Positions 31,983 through 41,555 of a DNA stretch of 64,000 nucleotides are shown piece after piece. Source of the stretch: Variovorax sp. 770b2 (lineage in GTDB: Bacteria > Pseudomonadota > Gammaproteobacteria > Burkholderiales > Burkholderiaceae_C). Each line of letters begins with the position of its first letter. The first letter of the stretch is position 1. The notes beneath the pieces were generated by a model, which ran no database searches, had not been told where the DNA came from, and saw only the letters and a list, made by a program, of their open reading frames with translations. The stretch is from positions 1-64,000 of the forward strand of contig NZ_FOXJ01000011.1 of NCBI RefSeq assembly GCF_900115685.1, given 5' to 3'. The translations under genes and the position numbers were made by a program.

Positions 31983-32666
31983 ATGACCAACGATTCATCT
32001 TCCTCGACGCGATGGCTGCGCGCCCTGTGGCTGCGCTGCAGGACGCTGTGGCCGCTGAAGCTGGTGGGCAACACCGTGGCCACCATTGGCTTCTTTCCGT
32101 TGTACTTCTGGATCATGAAGAACGCCGGCCAGGCCTGGGTGCTGCCGCTCACCGCGTTCGACCGGCTGATCGCGTTCTGGCCGGCGGTCCTTCCCATCTA
32201 TCTTTCGCTGTGGGGCTACATCGCGCTGCCGGTGCTGCTGGCCAAGGACAAGCGCGAGCTCTGGAGCTTCTCCTTCGGCTGCGCGGCGATGACGGCGCTC
32301 GCGCTGGTCGTCTTCTGGTTCATGCCTACGGCGATACCGAACTTCGCCATCGATGCCACGCCGGGCACCTCGCTGCATTTCCTGAAGACCGTCGACTCGG
32401 CCGGCAATGCCTTCCCGTCGCTGCACGTGTCGTTCTCGGTGTTCGCCTGCATCGTGCTCGCGCGCCAGCTGCGCGACGCCGGCGCGCCGGCATGGCTGCG
32501 CCTCTTCAGCGTGGCGTGGGCCGTGGCCATCGTGTATTCGACGATGGCGGTGCGCCAGCATGTGCTGATCGACGTGCTCGGCGGACTGGCGCTGGGCCTC
32601 GCGCTCGGCTTCGTCTCTCGCGAGCGCGCCGCCGTGGCGCAACCGGCGCAGGCCCGCACGGCGTAG
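31983..32666 (+). CDS. PAP2 superfamily membrane phosphatase
   Basis: The 227-residue protein has about six membrane helices. PAP2 motifs are FPSLHVSF (PSxH) and VRQHVLIDVLGG (His and Asp of the third motif). The first KxxxxxxRP motif is not evident, as in the inositolphosphotransferase-like branch. Likely a lipid phosphatase or phosphotransferase acting at the inner membrane. Start MTNDSSSS at 31983. The next gene is 77 bp away and probably has its own signals. Confidence 0.8.
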   Translation: MTNDSSSSTRWLRALWLRCRTLWPLKLVGNTVATIGFFPLYFWIMKNAGQAWVLPLTAFDRLIAFWPAVLPIYLSLWGYIALPVLLAKDKRELWSFSFGCAAMTALALVVFWFMPTAIPNFAIDATPGTSLHFLKTVDSAGNAFPSLHVSFSVFACIVLARQLRDAGAPAWLRLFSVAWAVAIVYSTMAVRQHVLIDVLGGLALGLALGFVSRERAAVAQPAQARTA

Positions 32667-32743
32667 ACCGATTGCGGTATTCCGCCGCGGCGGCGCGGGC
32701 GGTACAAAGCGGGCATCGTTGTCCACCCGATGCGGAGCCCGCC

Positions 32744-33259
32744 ATGAAGATTCGTTTGTCCGCCGCCTGCATGGTGGCCTGCGCCATCGCCGGCACCCCG
32801 GCCTTCGCCATCGATTACCCGGCGCGCAAGCCCGGCCTGTGGGAAATCCAGACCGGCGACGCGACCGGCAAGGGTGCGGGGCACACCGTCCAGCAGTGCA
32901 TCGACGCGGCCAGCGACAAGGCATTGCGCGACATGGGACAGGGCATGGGCAAGGACATGTGCGCCAGGCAGGACCTGCGCATCGAGGGCGGCAAGCTGGT
33001 CATGGATTCGGTCTGCAAGATCGGCACCACCACCGCCACCTCGCACGCCGTGATGACGGGCGACTTCAACTCGACCTACCGCATGGAGAGCAAGTCGACC
33101 TACAGCCCGCCGCTGATGGGCCGCACCGAAGGCACCAGCGTCATGGAGGCCAAGTGGGTCGGGCCCTGCAAGCCCGGACAGAAACCGGGCGACATGGTGA
33201 TGCCCAATGGCATGACGATGAACGTGCTCGACATGATGAGCGGGCGCGGCAAGAAGTAG
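32744..33259 (+). CDS. DUF3617 family exported protein
   Basis: The 171-residue protein has a signal peptide (MKIRLSAACMVACAIAGTPAFA). The mature part has the DUF3617 pattern: RKPGLWEIQT near the start, cysteines in VQQCID, DMCARQDL, DSVCKIG and GPCKPG, and a Met-rich C terminus (MVMPNGMTMNVLDMM). Function unknown; predicted periplasmic. A GGAG site lies before the ATG. Confidence 0.82.
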   Translation: MKIRLSAACMVACAIAGTPAFAIDYPARKPGLWEIQTGDATGKGAGHTVQQCIDAASDKALRDMGQGMGKDMCARQDLRIEGGKLVMDSVCKIGTTTATSHAVMTGDFNSTYRMESKSTYSPPLMGRTEGTSVMEAKWVGPCKPGQKPGDMVMPNGMTMNVLDMMSGRGKK

Positions 33260-33321
33260 GCGCCGGCCCACATCGCTTCGGGGCGGCCGTTCGGCGGCGC
33301 CGGCGGCCGGCCGGGCCTACG

Positions 33322-34380
33322 ATGGCGGCCATGCCCGACAAGCTGGATCTCGTCGTCGCCCGGCCCGAGGGCCTGTATTGCCCGCCCGGCGATTTCTACA
33401 TCGACCCATGGCGGCCGGTGGCGCGCGCGGTCATCACGCATGCGCATTCCGACCACGCCCGCATCGGGCACGCGCACTACCTCGCGCACACCGACAGCGC
33501 CGGCACGCTGCGCACGCGGCTCGGGGCGGACATCGACCTGCAGACGCTCGCCTATGGCGAAGCCATCGAGCACCACGGCGTGCGCCTCTCGCTGCACCCG
33601 GCCGGCCACGTGCTGGGCTCGGCGCAGGTGCGGCTCGAACACGGCGGGCGCGTGTGGGTGGCTTCCGGCGACTACAAGACCGAGCCCGACGGCACCTGCA
33701 CGCCCTTCGAGCCCGTGCCCTGCGACACCTTCATCACCGAGTCGACCTTCGGCTTGCCGATCTACCGCTGGCCGACGCAGGCCGTGCTGTTCGCGCAGAT
33801 CGATGCGTGGTGGCGCGCCAATGCGCAGGCCGGCCGCGCCTCGGTGCTGTTCTGCTATGCCTTCGGCAAGGCGCAGCGCATCCTGCACGGGGTCGATGCG
33901 TCGATCGGGCCGATCGTCGTGCACGGCGCGGTCGAGCCGCTCAACGCGGTGTACCGCGCGGCCGGCGTGGCGTTGCCGGAGACCGTGCGCGTCACCGATC
34001 CGGGCGTCGATGCGGCGCTGCTGAAGCGCGCGCTGGTGCTTGCGCCGCCGTCCGCGCAGGGCACGCCGTGGATGAAGCGTTTCGGCAACTACGCCGACGC
34101 CTTCGCGAGCGGCTGGATGCAATTGCGCGGCACGCGCCGGCGCCGCGGCGTGGACCGGGGCTTCGTCATGTCCGACCATGCCGACTGGCCCGGCCTGCAG
34201 CAGGCCATTGCGGGCACCGGCGCCGAGCGCGTGTTCGTGACGCACGGCAGCGTGCAGGTGATGGTGCGCTGGCTGACGGAGAACGGGCTCGACGCGCAGG
34301 GCTTCAAGACCGAGTACGGCGATGAGGACGAGCAGGAAACGCCGGCCGCGGCGCCCGCCGCCGAGGAGGACGCGAAGTGA
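33322..34380 (+). CDS. Ligase-associated MBL-fold DNA exonuclease
   Basis: The 352-residue protein belongs to the metallo-beta-lactamase/beta-CASP superfamily of nucleases. The metal motif HAHSDH is at residues 40-45. Further ligands are in PAGHVLGSAQ, SGDYKTEPDG and the late MSDHAD, and the beta-CASP-type FCYAFGKAQR is present. It belongs to the ligase-associated family next to a bacterial ATP-dependent DNA ligase. The stop overlaps the ligase start by 4 bp. Start ATG 33322 or 33331. An Asp/Glu/Ala-rich tail ends the protein. Role in DNA repair is known for the family, not shown here. Confidence 0.92.
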   Translation: MAAMPDKLDLVVARPEGLYCPPGDFYIDPWRPVARAVITHAHSDHARIGHAHYLAHTDSAGTLRTRLGADIDLQTLAYGEAIEHHGVRLSLHPAGHVLGSAQVRLEHGGRVWVASGDYKTEPDGTCTPFEPVPCDTFITESTFGLPIYRWPTQAVLFAQIDAWWRANAQAGRASVLFCYAFGKAQRILHGVDASIGPIVVHGAVEPLNAVYRAAGVALPETVRVTDPGVDAALLKRALVLAPPSAQGTPWMKRFGNYADAFASGWMQLRGTRRRRGVDRGFVMSDHADWPGLQQAIAGTGAERVFVTHGSVQVMVRWLTENGLDAQGFKTEYGDEDEQETPAAAPAAEEDAK

Positions 34381-36056
34381 AGGACTTCGCCGCGCTCTAC
34401 CGCGAACTCGACGCGAGCACGTCGAACCTGGTGAAGCAGGCGGCATTGCAGCGTTACCTGCGCGACGCCGACGCGGCCGATGCCGCGTGGGCCGTCTATT
34501 TCCTCGCAGGCGGCAAGCCGCGCCAGCTCGTGCCCACCAAGCTGCTGCGCCTGCTCGCGCAGGAAGCTGCAGGCCTGCCCGAGTGGCTGTTCGACGAAAG
34601 CTACGACGCCGTCGGCGACCTCGCCGAGACCATCGCACTCCTGCTGCCACCGCCGAGCGAGGCGCACGACCTCGGGCTCGCGGCCTGGGTCGAAGAGCAC
34701 CTGTTGCCGCTGCGCGAAGCCGCAAAGACTGCGCCGGAAGAACTGGCGGACCGGCTGCGCGCCCAGTGGCGTCAGCTCGCGGCCGAAGAGCGGCTGGTGT
34801 ACTTCAAGCTCATCACGGGCGCGTTCCGCGTCGGCGTGTCGAAGCTGCAGGTCACGCAGGCGCTCGCGGCCGTGGGCGGCATCGATGCCAAGCGCGTCGC
34901 GCAGCGGCTCATGGGCTACACGCACATCGGTGCGCGTCCGCGGGCGGGCGACTACGCCGCGCTGATCGCACCGGAGTCCGACTCGGAGCAGGTGCAAAAG
35001 ACCAGCGGGCAGCCGTACCCCTTCTTCCTCGCGCACCCGTTCAACATTCCGCTCGCGCAGTTCGATGCGGTGCTGGGGCCGCCGGCCGACTGGATCGTCG
35101 AGTGGAAGTGGGACGGCATCCGCGCGCAGCTCGTCAAGCGTGCGGGCGTGGTGTGGCTGTGGTCGCGCGGCGAAGAGCTGGTGACCGATCGCTTTCCCGA
35201 ACTCGCGGTGCTCGGCGAGGCGCTGCCCGACGGCACGGTGCTCGACGGCGAGATCGCCGTGTGGCGCAAGGACGAGACTTCACCGGACGGCGAAGGCAAG
35301 GTGCAGCCCTTCGCCGAACTGCAGAAGCGCATCGGCCGCAAGACACTCGGCGCCAAGCTGCTGCGCGACATCCCCGTGGTGCTGCTGGCCTACGACCTCC
35401 TCGAATGGGAAGGGCGCGACCTGCGCGCAGAGCCGCAGTCGGCGCGCCGCGTGCTGCTCGATGAACTCGTCACACGCATGCAGCACCCGTCGCTGCTGCC
35501 GAGCCCGATGCTCACCGGCCTCGACTGGATCGACCTCGCCCGCCAGCGCGAAGCCGCGCGAACGATGGGCGTCGAAGGGATGATGCTCAAGCGCCGCGAC
35601 GCGCAGTACGGCGTGGGCCGCACCAAGGACGTGGGCGTGTGGTGGAAGTGGAAGATCGATCCGCTCAGCATCGACGCCGTGCTCATCTACGCGCAGCGTG
35701 GGCACGGCCGCCGCGCGAGCCTGTTCAGCGACTACACCTTCGCCGTATGGGACGGCCCGCCCGAGCAGGAAGACCGCAAGCTCGTGCCGTTCGCCAAGGC
35801 CTATTCAGGGCTCACCGATGCCGAGATGACGCGCGTGGACGCGATCATCCGCAAGACCACCGTCGAGAGCTTCGGCCCGGTCAAGAGCGTCAAGCCGACG
35901 CTGGTGTTCGAGCTGGGCTTCGAGGGCATCGCGCGCAGCACGCGGCACAAGAGCGGCATCGCGGTGCGCTTTCCGCGCATGCTGCGCTGGCGCGAGGACA
36001 AGCCGGTGGCGGAAGCCGACACGCTGCAGACGCTGGCTGCGCTGCTGCCGTCATGA
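34377..36056 (+). CDS. ATP-dependent DNA ligase (cluster type)
   Basis: The 559-residue protein uses a GTG start overlapping the exonuclease stop. The catalytic motif KWDG has Lys244 as the adenylated residue. The N-terminal 230 residues are the DNA-binding domain. Motifs after the active site are [38 protein letters not shown] and WWKWKIDP, followed by an OB fold. It seals nicks in double-stranded DNA as a repair ligase, separate from the NAD-dependent LigA. The stop overlaps the helicase start (ATGA). Confidence 0.95.
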   Translation: MKDFAALYRELDASTSNLVKQAALQRYLRDADAADAAWAVYFLAGGKPRQLVPTKLLRLLAQEAAGLPEWLFDESYDAVGDLAETIALLLPPPSEAHDLGLAAWVEEHLLPLREAAKTAPEELADRLRAQWRQLAAEERLVYFKLITGAFRVGVSKLQVTQALAAVGGIDAKRVAQRLMGYTHIGARPRAGDYAALIAPESDSEQVQKTSGQPYPFFLAHPFNIPLAQFDAVLGPPADWIVEWKWDGIRAQLVKRAGVVWLWSRGEELVTDRFPELAVLGEALPDGTVLDGEIAVWRKDETSPDGEGKVQPFAELQKRIGRKTLGAKLLRDIPVVLLAYDLLEWEGRDLRAEPQSARRVLLDELVTRMQHPSLLPSPMLTGLDWIDLARQREAARTMGVEGMMLKRRDAQYGVGRTKDVGVWWKWKIDPLSIDAVLIYAQRGHGRRASLFSDYTFAVWDGPPEQEDRKLVPFAKAYSGLTDAEMTRVDAIIRKTTVESFGPVKSVKPTLVFELGFEGIARSTRHKSGIAVRFPRMLRWREDKPVAEADTLQTLAALLPS

Positions 36057-38665
36057 ACAAGGCGGTCAAGGCTGCGCTGGATGCGTGGTTCGTCTCGCGC
36101 GGGTGGAAGCCCTTCAAGTTTCAACGCGACGTGTGGAAGGCCGTTGCCGAAGGCAAGTCGGGCATGCTGCATGCCACCACCGGCGCGGGCAAGACCTATG
36201 CGGTGTGGCTCGGCGCGCTGCAGGTTTTCTCACAGGCGCGCAAGGAAACCGCGCGGCCCGCGGCCCCGCCGCTCACCGTGCTCTGGCTCACGCCCATGCG
36301 CGCACTCGCGGCCGACACGTTGCGCGCGCTGAAGCAGCCGCTCGAAGCCCTGGGCGCCGAGGTGCATCCGTGGAGCGCCGGCGCGCGCAGCGGCGATACC
36401 TCGTCGGCCGAGCGCAGCGCGCAGAACGAGCGGCTGCCGACCGTGCTCGTCACCACGCCCGAAAGCCTGTCGCTGCTGCTCGCACGCGCCGATGCCAGCG
36501 ACGTGCTGGGCCGCGTGAAGATGGTGGTGGTCGACGAGTGGCACGAGCTGCTCGGCAACAAGCGCGGCGTGCAGGTGCAGCTGGCGCTCGCGCGGCTCAA
36601 GCGATGGAACCCGGGGCTCGCGACCTGGGGCATGTCGGCCACGCTCGGCAACCTGCAGGAGGCGATGCATTCGCTGCTGGGCCATGAAGACGGGGTGCTC
36701 GTGCAGGGCCAGGTGCCCAAGAAGCTCGTCATCGACTCGCTGCTGCCCGGCCGCGCCGAACGCTTTCCGTGGGGCGGGCACCTGGGCCTCACGATGCTGC
36801 CGCAGGTGATCGAGGAGATCGCCGCGAGCAGCACCACGCTGGTCTTCACCAACACGCGTTCGCAGGCCGAGATCTGGTACCAGGCGATGCTCGAGGCGAA
36901 GCCCGAGTGGGCGGGCACCATCGCGCTGCACCACGGCTCGCTCGACCGCGAGGTGCGCGAATGGGTCGAGCTGGGGTTGAAGAGCGGCGAGCTCAAGGCG
37001 GTTGTCTGCACCTCGAGCCTGGACCTGGGCGTGGACTTCCTGCCGGTCGAGCGCGTGCTGCAGATCGGCTCGCCCAAGGGCGTGGCGCGGCTGCTGCAGC
37101 GCGCGGGCCGCTCGGGCCATGCGCCGGGGCGGCCGTCGCGCATCACGCTCGTGCCCACGCACAGCATCGAGATGGTGGAGGGGGCGGCCGCGCGCACGGC
37201 GATTGCAGAGGGGCACATCGAGGCACGCCATTCGCCCGACCAGCCACTCGACGTGCTGGTGCAGCACCTGGTGACGGTGGCGCTCGGCGGCGGCTTCGTG
37301 CCCGACGACCTCTACGACGAGGTGCGTGGCACGGCCGCCTACGAAGCGCTCTCGCGCGAGAGCTGGCAGTGGTGCCTCGACTTCGTCTCGCAAGGCGGCC
37401 CGTCGCTCGCCGTGTACCCGGACTACAAGCGCGCGGTGCCCGATGCAGAGGGCGTGTGGCGCGTGCCCGATGCGCGGCTCGCGCGCCGTCATCGCATGAA
37501 CATCGGCACCATCGTGAGCGATGCGAGCATGGCGGTGCAGTACCTGGGCGGCGCGAAGATCGGCAGCGTCGAAGAGGGATTCGTTGCGCGCATGAAGCCC
37601 GGTGATTGCTTCCTCTTCGGCGGCCGGCTGCTCGAACTCGTGCGCATCCACGACATGACGGCCTGGGTGCGGCGCGCCACCGGCAAGCGCGCCGCGGTGC
37701 CGCGCTGGAACGGCGGGCGCATGCCGCTGTCGAACACGCTGGCCGATGCGGTGGTGCAGCAGCTCGCGCTGGCGGGCGAGGGGCATTACAGCTCGCCCGA
37801 GCTGCAGTGCGTGCGGCCGCTGCTCGAAATCCAGCAGCAGTGGTCCGCGCTGCCGACGCCGCAGACGCTGCTCGCCGAGACGCTGACGACGCGCGAGGGC
37901 TCGCACCTTTTCCTGTATCCGTTCGCGGGCCGGCATGTGCATCTGGGCCTTGCGAGCCTGCTGGCCTGGCGCGTGGCGCAGCACGAGGCGCGCACCTTTT
38001 CCATCGCGGTCAACGACTACGGCTTCGAGCTGCTGAGCGCGACCGAGGTGGATTGGCCCACGCTGCTGCCGCAGGTGCTGCGCCTGCCGGAAGGCGAGGG
38101 CGACATGGATGCGCGTGCCGTGCTGCTGCACGAGGTGCTGGCCTCGCTCAACGCGGGCGAACTGGCGCAGCGGCGCTTTCGCGAGATCGCGCGTGTCTCG
38201 GGGCTGATCTTCCAGGGCTATCCGGGCGAGAAGCGCAGCAGCCGGCAACTGCAGGCGTCGTCTTCGTTGTTCTGGGAGGTGTTCCGCAAGTACGACCCAT
38301 CGAACAGATTGCTGCTCCAGGCCGAGCAGGAACTGCTGTCGCAGGAGCTGGAGATCGGGCGCCTGCGCGCGAGCCTGGAGCGCATGGCCACGCAGCAGCT
38401 CGTGCTGAAGCCGCTGGAGCGGCCGACGCCGTTTTCGTTTCCGCTGATGGTCGAGCTGTTCCGCGAGAAGCTGTCGAACGAGAACGTGGCCGACCGCATC
38501 GCGCGCATGGTCGAGCAGCTGGAGAAGGCCGCGGGCGGCGTGGTCACGGCCGGCGGTGTGGAGCGAGTGAAGAACACGCTGGCGTTCGGGCAGGAGGGGC
38601 CGGGCAAGCCGCCCAAGCCGCGGCGCGAGCGCAGGCGGCCCTCGAGACCCCTGCCGCCGCTGTAG
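36053..38665 (+). CDS. Ligase-associated Lhr-like DExH helicase
   Basis: The 870-residue superfamily 2 helicase has Walker A TTGAGKTY (about 43-50), DEWHE (about 161-165), SATLGN, a second RecA domain with [13 protein letters not shown] and [11 protein letters not shown], then a winged-helix and Lhr-core region. The ATG at 36053 was chosen because it overlaps the ligase stop by 4 bp; the frame upstream encodes nothing helicase-like. It translocates on single-stranded DNA and unwinds duplexes in the family. It is third in the cluster; the phosphoesterase is 550 bp further on, past trxC. Confidence 0.94.
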   Translation: MNKAVKAALDAWFVSRGWKPFKFQRDVWKAVAEGKSGMLHATTGAGKTYAVWLGALQVFSQARKETARPAAPPLTVLWLTPMRALAADTLRALKQPLEALGAEVHPWSAGARSGDTSSAERSAQNERLPTVLVTTPESLSLLLARADASDVLGRVKMVVVDEWHELLGNKRGVQVQLALARLKRWNPGLATWGMSATLGNLQEAMHSLLGHEDGVLVQGQVPKKLVIDSLLPGRAERFPWGGHLGLTMLPQVIEEIAASSTTLVFTNTRSQAEIWYQAMLEAKPEWAGTIALHHGSLDREVREWVELGLKSGELKAVVCTSSLDLGVDFLPVERVLQIGSPKGVARLLQRAGRSGHAPGRPSRITLVPTHSIEMVEGAAARTAIAEGHIEARHSPDQPLDVLVQHLVTVALGGGFVPDDLYDEVRGTAAYEALSRESWQWCLDFVSQGGPSLAVYPDYKRAVPDAEGVWRVPDARLARRHRMNIGTIVSDASMAVQYLGGAKIGSVEEGFVARMKPGDCFLFGGRLLELVRIHDMTAWVRRATGKRAAVPRWNGGRMPLSNTLADAVVQQLALAGEGHYSSPELQCVRPLLEIQQQWSALPTPQTLLAETLTTREGSHLFLYPFAGRHVHLGLASLLAWRVAQHEARTFSIAVNDYGFELLSATEVDWPTLLPQVLRLPEGEGDMDARAVLLHEVLASLNAGELAQRRFREIARVSGLIFQGYPGEKRSSRQLQASSSLFWEVFRKYDPSNRLLLQAEQELLSQELEIGRLRASLERMATQQLVLKPLERPTPFSFPLMVELFREKLSNENVADRIARMVEQLEKAAGGVVTAGGVERVKNTLAFGQEGPGKPPKPRRERRRPSRPLPPL

Positions 38666-38691
38666 CCATCACCAGCGGGGATCGAAGGGGA

Positions 38692-39138
38692 TCAGCCGCC
38701 GTGCGCCTTCACCCACCGCACGATGTCCGCCGCGCCCATCGCGCCGGCCTGCCGCGCCACCTCGCGGCCGCCGCGGAAGAGGGCCAGCGTCGGGATGCTG
38801 CGGATGTTGAAGCGCGCGCCGAGCGCGGGCACGGCCTCGGTGTCGACCTTGGCCAGGCGCACGTGGGGTTCGAGCTGGGCCGCGGCCTGCTCGTAGCCCG
38901 GCGCCATCTGGCGGCAGGGGCCGCACCACGGCGCCCAGAAGTCGACCAGCACCGGGATCTCGTTGCGCGCGATGTGGCGGTCGAAGGTCTTTTCGTCGGG
39001 CAGCGCGGTCGAATGGCCGGCGAACAGCGCTTTGTGGCAACTGCCGCAATCGGGCGCATTGCCCAGCTGCTCCGCGCGCACGCGGTTGGTGGTGTGGCAG
39101 TGCGGGCAGACGATGAGCTTCGGGGGCGATTCGGTCAT
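38692..39138 (-). CDS. trxC: Thioredoxin 2 (TrxC)
   Basis: The 148-residue protein has an N-terminal zinc site (CPHC 11-14, CGSC 31-34) and a thioredoxin fold with WCGPC (71-75). The cis-Pro is in RSIPTLALF. This is the TrxC type, an oxidative-stress thioredoxin. It is on the opposite strand between helicase and phosphoesterase, interrupting the repair cluster. It is convergent with the helicase and divergent from the phosphoesterase. Confidence 0.94.
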   Translation of the reverse strand: MTESPPKLIVCPHCHTTNRVRAEQLGNAPDCGSCHKALFAGHSTALPDEKTFDRHIARNEIPVLVDFWAPWCGPCRQMAPGYEQAAAQLEPHVRLAKVDTEAVPALGARFNIRSIPTLALFRGGREVARQAGAMGAADIVRWVKAHGG

Positions 39139-39215
39139 ACGGGAAAACTGGGGCTCGCACGGTTGAATTGCAAGGTGGCCGTCGGGCCGGGCGTCTTTTG
39201 CGACACTCCTTGGCC

Positions 39216-39899
39216 GTGACCTCTTCGCACCTTACCCCGCCTGCGCTCGCTGTCCAGTGGGCCGGCGAGCTGCTGCACCTGCTGCCCGAGCGCGCGCTCT
39301 GGTGGCCCGGTGCGCGGGTGCTGTTCATCGCCGACCTGCACATCGGCAAGGCCGCGACCTACCGCGCGCTGGGCCAGCCCGTGCCGGGCGGCACCACGCA
39401 GGAGAACCTGGTGCGGCTCGATGCCTTGATTGGCACGCACGCGCCCGGGCGCATCGTCTTCCTCGGCGATTTCCTGCACGCGGCGCAGGCCCGCACGCCG
39501 CAGGTGCTGGCCGCGCTCGAAGCCTGGCGCGCCACGCACGCGGGCGTGGCCATGACGCTGGTGCGCGGCAATCACGACAGCCGCGCGGGCGATCCGCCGG
39601 CCGCGCTGGGCATCGAGGTGGTCGACGAGCCCTTCCTGCTCGGCCCGTTCGCCTGCTGCCACCATCCGCAATCGCATGCCACGCATTTCGTGCTCGCGGG
39701 GCACCTGCATCCCGCATGCAGGCTCTACGGACCGGGGCGCGACAGCGTGCGGCTGCCCTGTTTCGTGAGCGATGCGCGGCAGGCCGTGCTGCCCGCCTTC
39801 GGGGAGTTCACAGGCGGCTGGTTGATGGAGGCGGCGCCGGAGCGGCGCTTCTACGCGGTGGGCGGCGAGAGCGTGTGGGCGCTGCCGCCGGTGAATTGA
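39216..39899 (+). CDS. pdeM: Ligase-associated DNA damage metallophosphoesterase
   Basis: The 227-residue calcineurin-like phosphoesterase has metal motifs ADLHIGKA (Asp40, His42), LGDFLH, RGNHDSR and AGHLHP. It belongs to the family encoded with the ligase, exonuclease and helicase. The GTG at 39216 was chosen; the frame upstream overlaps the trxC promoter. Expected activity is manganese-dependent phosphodiesterase on nucleic acid ends. The gene is separated from its partners by trxC but kept on the same strand. Confidence 0.88.
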   Translation: MTSSHLTPPALAVQWAGELLHLLPERALWWPGARVLFIADLHIGKAATYRALGQPVPGGTTQENLVRLDALIGTHAPGRIVFLGDFLHAAQARTPQVLAALEAWRATHAGVAMTLVRGNHDSRAGDPPAALGIEVVDEPFLLGPFACCHHPQSHATHFVLAGHLHPACRLYGPGRDSVRLPCFVSDARQAVLPAFGEFTGGWLMEAAPERRFYAVGGESVWALPPVN

Positions 39900-39910
39900 A
39901 GGATCTGGCT

Positions 39911-40000
39911 CCTTCCCCCTTTGGGGGAAGGTTGGGATGGGGGCAGGCAGAGCGCTTGATGGTTACGCCGCCTGCCCCCGCCCCGGCCCTCCTCCGGAGG
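39911..40000. repeat. REP-like palindromic intergenic element / bidirectional terminator
   Basis: Three palindromes fill the gap between convergent genes: CCTTCCCCC-TTT-GGGGGAAGG (39911-39931), GGGGGCAGGC (39939-39948) pairing with GCCTGCCCCC (39970-39979), and CCTCCGGAGG (39991-40000). It could act as a terminator on both strands or be a mobile REP-type repeat. Confidence 0.6.
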
Positions 40001-40013
40001 GGAAGGGAGAAAG

Positions 40014-40544
40014 TCAGAGCACCACGGGCTCGTCGGGCAACTCGTTCGTGTCGGCCTCGTCCTCGGCCAGCGGAAAGTGCGCGACCAGCAGGGCCGACAT
40101 TTCTTCCAGCGCCTGCGTGAGCCCGTCCTCGAAGCGGCCTTCGCGGAATGCCGCGCCCATGCGCTGCGCCATCGCGGCCCATTCGGCATCGTCCACGCGC
40201 GAATCGATGCCGCGGTCGGCCACGATCTCGATCGCGTGCTCGGCCAGCAGCAGGTAGACCAGCACGCCGTTGTTGTGCTCGGTGTCCCACACGCGCAGCT
40301 TGCCGAACAGCGTGACGGCGCGTTCCCTGGGCGGCGCATGGCGCCAGAGGTACGACATCGGAAGGCCCGCCTCGACGCAGATGCGGATCTCGCCGCTGTG
40401 GCGTCGCTCGCTCGCGGCCACGCGGCTGGCGAGCCGTTCCATCGCGTCGTTGGGCAGCACGCGGCGCACCGCGGCTTCGTCGGTCCACCGGTGGCGCCAG
40501 ATGCGGCCCAGCTTCGAGAAGAGCGTCGGTTCTGCAGTTGCCAT
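40014..40544 (-). CDS. TPM-domain protein, second gene
   Basis: The 176-residue protein resembles the TPM (Psb32/YgcG) domain: AAVRRVLPNDAMERLASRV, an ERRHSGEIRICVEA strand and LVYLLLAEHAIEIVADRGID. No signal peptide is seen and the C terminus is acidic. It follows the larger TPM protein by 2 bp. Such pairs are often next to lemA, as here. Function not established. Confidence 0.8.
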   Translation of the reverse strand: MATAEPTLFSKLGRIWRHRWTDEAAVRRVLPNDAMERLASRVAASERRHSGEIRICVEAGLPMSYLWRHAPPRERAVTLFGKLRVWDTEHNNGVLVYLLLAEHAIEIVADRGIDSRVDDAEWAAMAQRMGAAFREGRFEDGLTQALEEMSALLVAHFPLAEDEADTNELPDEPVVL

Positions 40545-40546
40545 GT

Positions 40547-41467
40547 TCACCAGTCTCCCGAGGCGCCGCCGCCGCCGAAATTGCCACCGCCGCCGGAACT
40601 GAAGCCGCCGCCACCACCCCCGCCGCCTCCACTCCATCCGCCGCCACCGCCGCTGCTCCAGCCACCACCGCCTCCGCCGCCGCGGCCACCACCGAACCCG
40701 GCAAGACCGGTGAACAGCGAGACCATGAGTGCGATCAGCCCGGCGATCACCGCGATGACCGTGCTGGTCGTGAGAAAGAACGCGACCGCGCCGATGCCCC
40801 CGCCCATGACGACCGAGCCCAGCGTCTTGCCCAGGATGGCGCGCACGATCGGCGCGCCGACGAAGACGCCGACGAACAGGAAGATCGCGAGGTTCTCCCA
40901 GTCGAAGTCGCCGCCCGAACTGCTGCCGCCGCTGTTGCGCGAGGGCTCGGGCAGCGGCTCGCCGTCGACCAGGCCGATGAGCCGGTCCACTGCCGCATTC
41001 AGCCCGCCCGCGAAGTCGTTGTTGCGAAAGCGCGGCTTCATCTCCTCGTCGATGATGCGCACGGCCGCCAGGTCGGGCACCGCGCCTTCGAGCGCCTTGG
41101 CCGTGGCGATGCGCATCTTGCGGTCGTCCTTGGCGACGATCACGAGGAGGCCGTCGCCCACGTCCTTGCGGCCGATCTTCCAGGCGTCGCCCACGCGCTG
41201 CGCGTAGCTGGCGATGTCTTCGGGCTGGGTGGTCGGCACCATCAGCACCACGATCTGCGAGCCCTTGCGAGCTTCGAACGCCGCGAGCTTGGTTTCGAGG
41301 CCCGAGCGCTGCGCGGCATCGAGCGTGCCGGTCTGGTCGATCACGCGCGCGGTGAGCGTGGGCACGGGCAGCAGGCCCTGCGCGAAGGCGCCGGCCATGC
41401 CCAGCGTCATCAGCAGGAAGGCCACCCACAGCGGCCTCGTCAGGCGCGCGAACCGTTCCAGGAGCAC
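40547..41467 (-). CDS. TPM-domain exported membrane protein with Gly-rich tail
   Basis: The 306-residue protein starts at GTG 41467, giving a signal sequence (RPLWVAFLLMTLGMAGAFA). The TPM domain covers about 30-150 (VIDQTGTLDAAQRSGLETKL; GLLVIVAKDDRKMRIATAKALEG). Two membrane stretches lie near 195-250. The last 60 residues are almost only Gly, Ser and Trp, as in YgcG-type proteins. The start codon lies at the end of the dispersed repeat that fills the gap to lemA. Function unknown. Confidence 0.85.
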   Translation of the reverse strand: MLLERFARLTRPLWVAFLLMTLGMAGAFAQGLLPVPTLTARVIDQTGTLDAAQRSGLETKLAAFEARKGSQIVVLMVPTTQPEDIASYAQRVGDAWKIGRKDVGDGLLVIVAKDDRKMRIATAKALEGAVPDLAAVRIIDEEMKPRFRNNDFAGGLNAAVDRLIGLVDGEPLPEPSRNSGGSSSGGDFDWENLAIFLFVGVFVGAPIVRAILGKTLGSVVMGGGIGAVAFFLTTSTVIAVIAGLIALMVSLFTGLAGFGGGRGGGGGGGWSSGGGGGWSGGGGGGGGGFSSGGGGNFGGGGASGDW

Positions 41468-41543
41468 CGCCGGACGGGCTTTGCCCGGCCGCAGGTGCTG
41501 CCCCCGGCGAGGGGGTTGGCGAAGTGACACGAAGTGCACGAAG
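41465..41543 (-). repeat. Dispersed intergenic repeat, copy 2
   Basis: The reverse complement of this stretch matches 30671-30748 over its whole length, including the CACTTCGTGTC start, a CCCCCTCGCCGGGGG core and a CGGCGGTG end. It lies between lemA and the TPM gene, inside an operon. Its final GTG is the predicted TPM start. Confidence 0.8.
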
Positions 41544-41555
41544 ACCGGGGGCGTG

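Noticed and set aside
40559-40700. Short tandem repeats (CCGCC-rich) that could be taken as a repeat array
   Set aside because: They are the codons of the Gly/Ser/Trp-rich tail of the TPM protein, not a CRISPR or separate repeat element.
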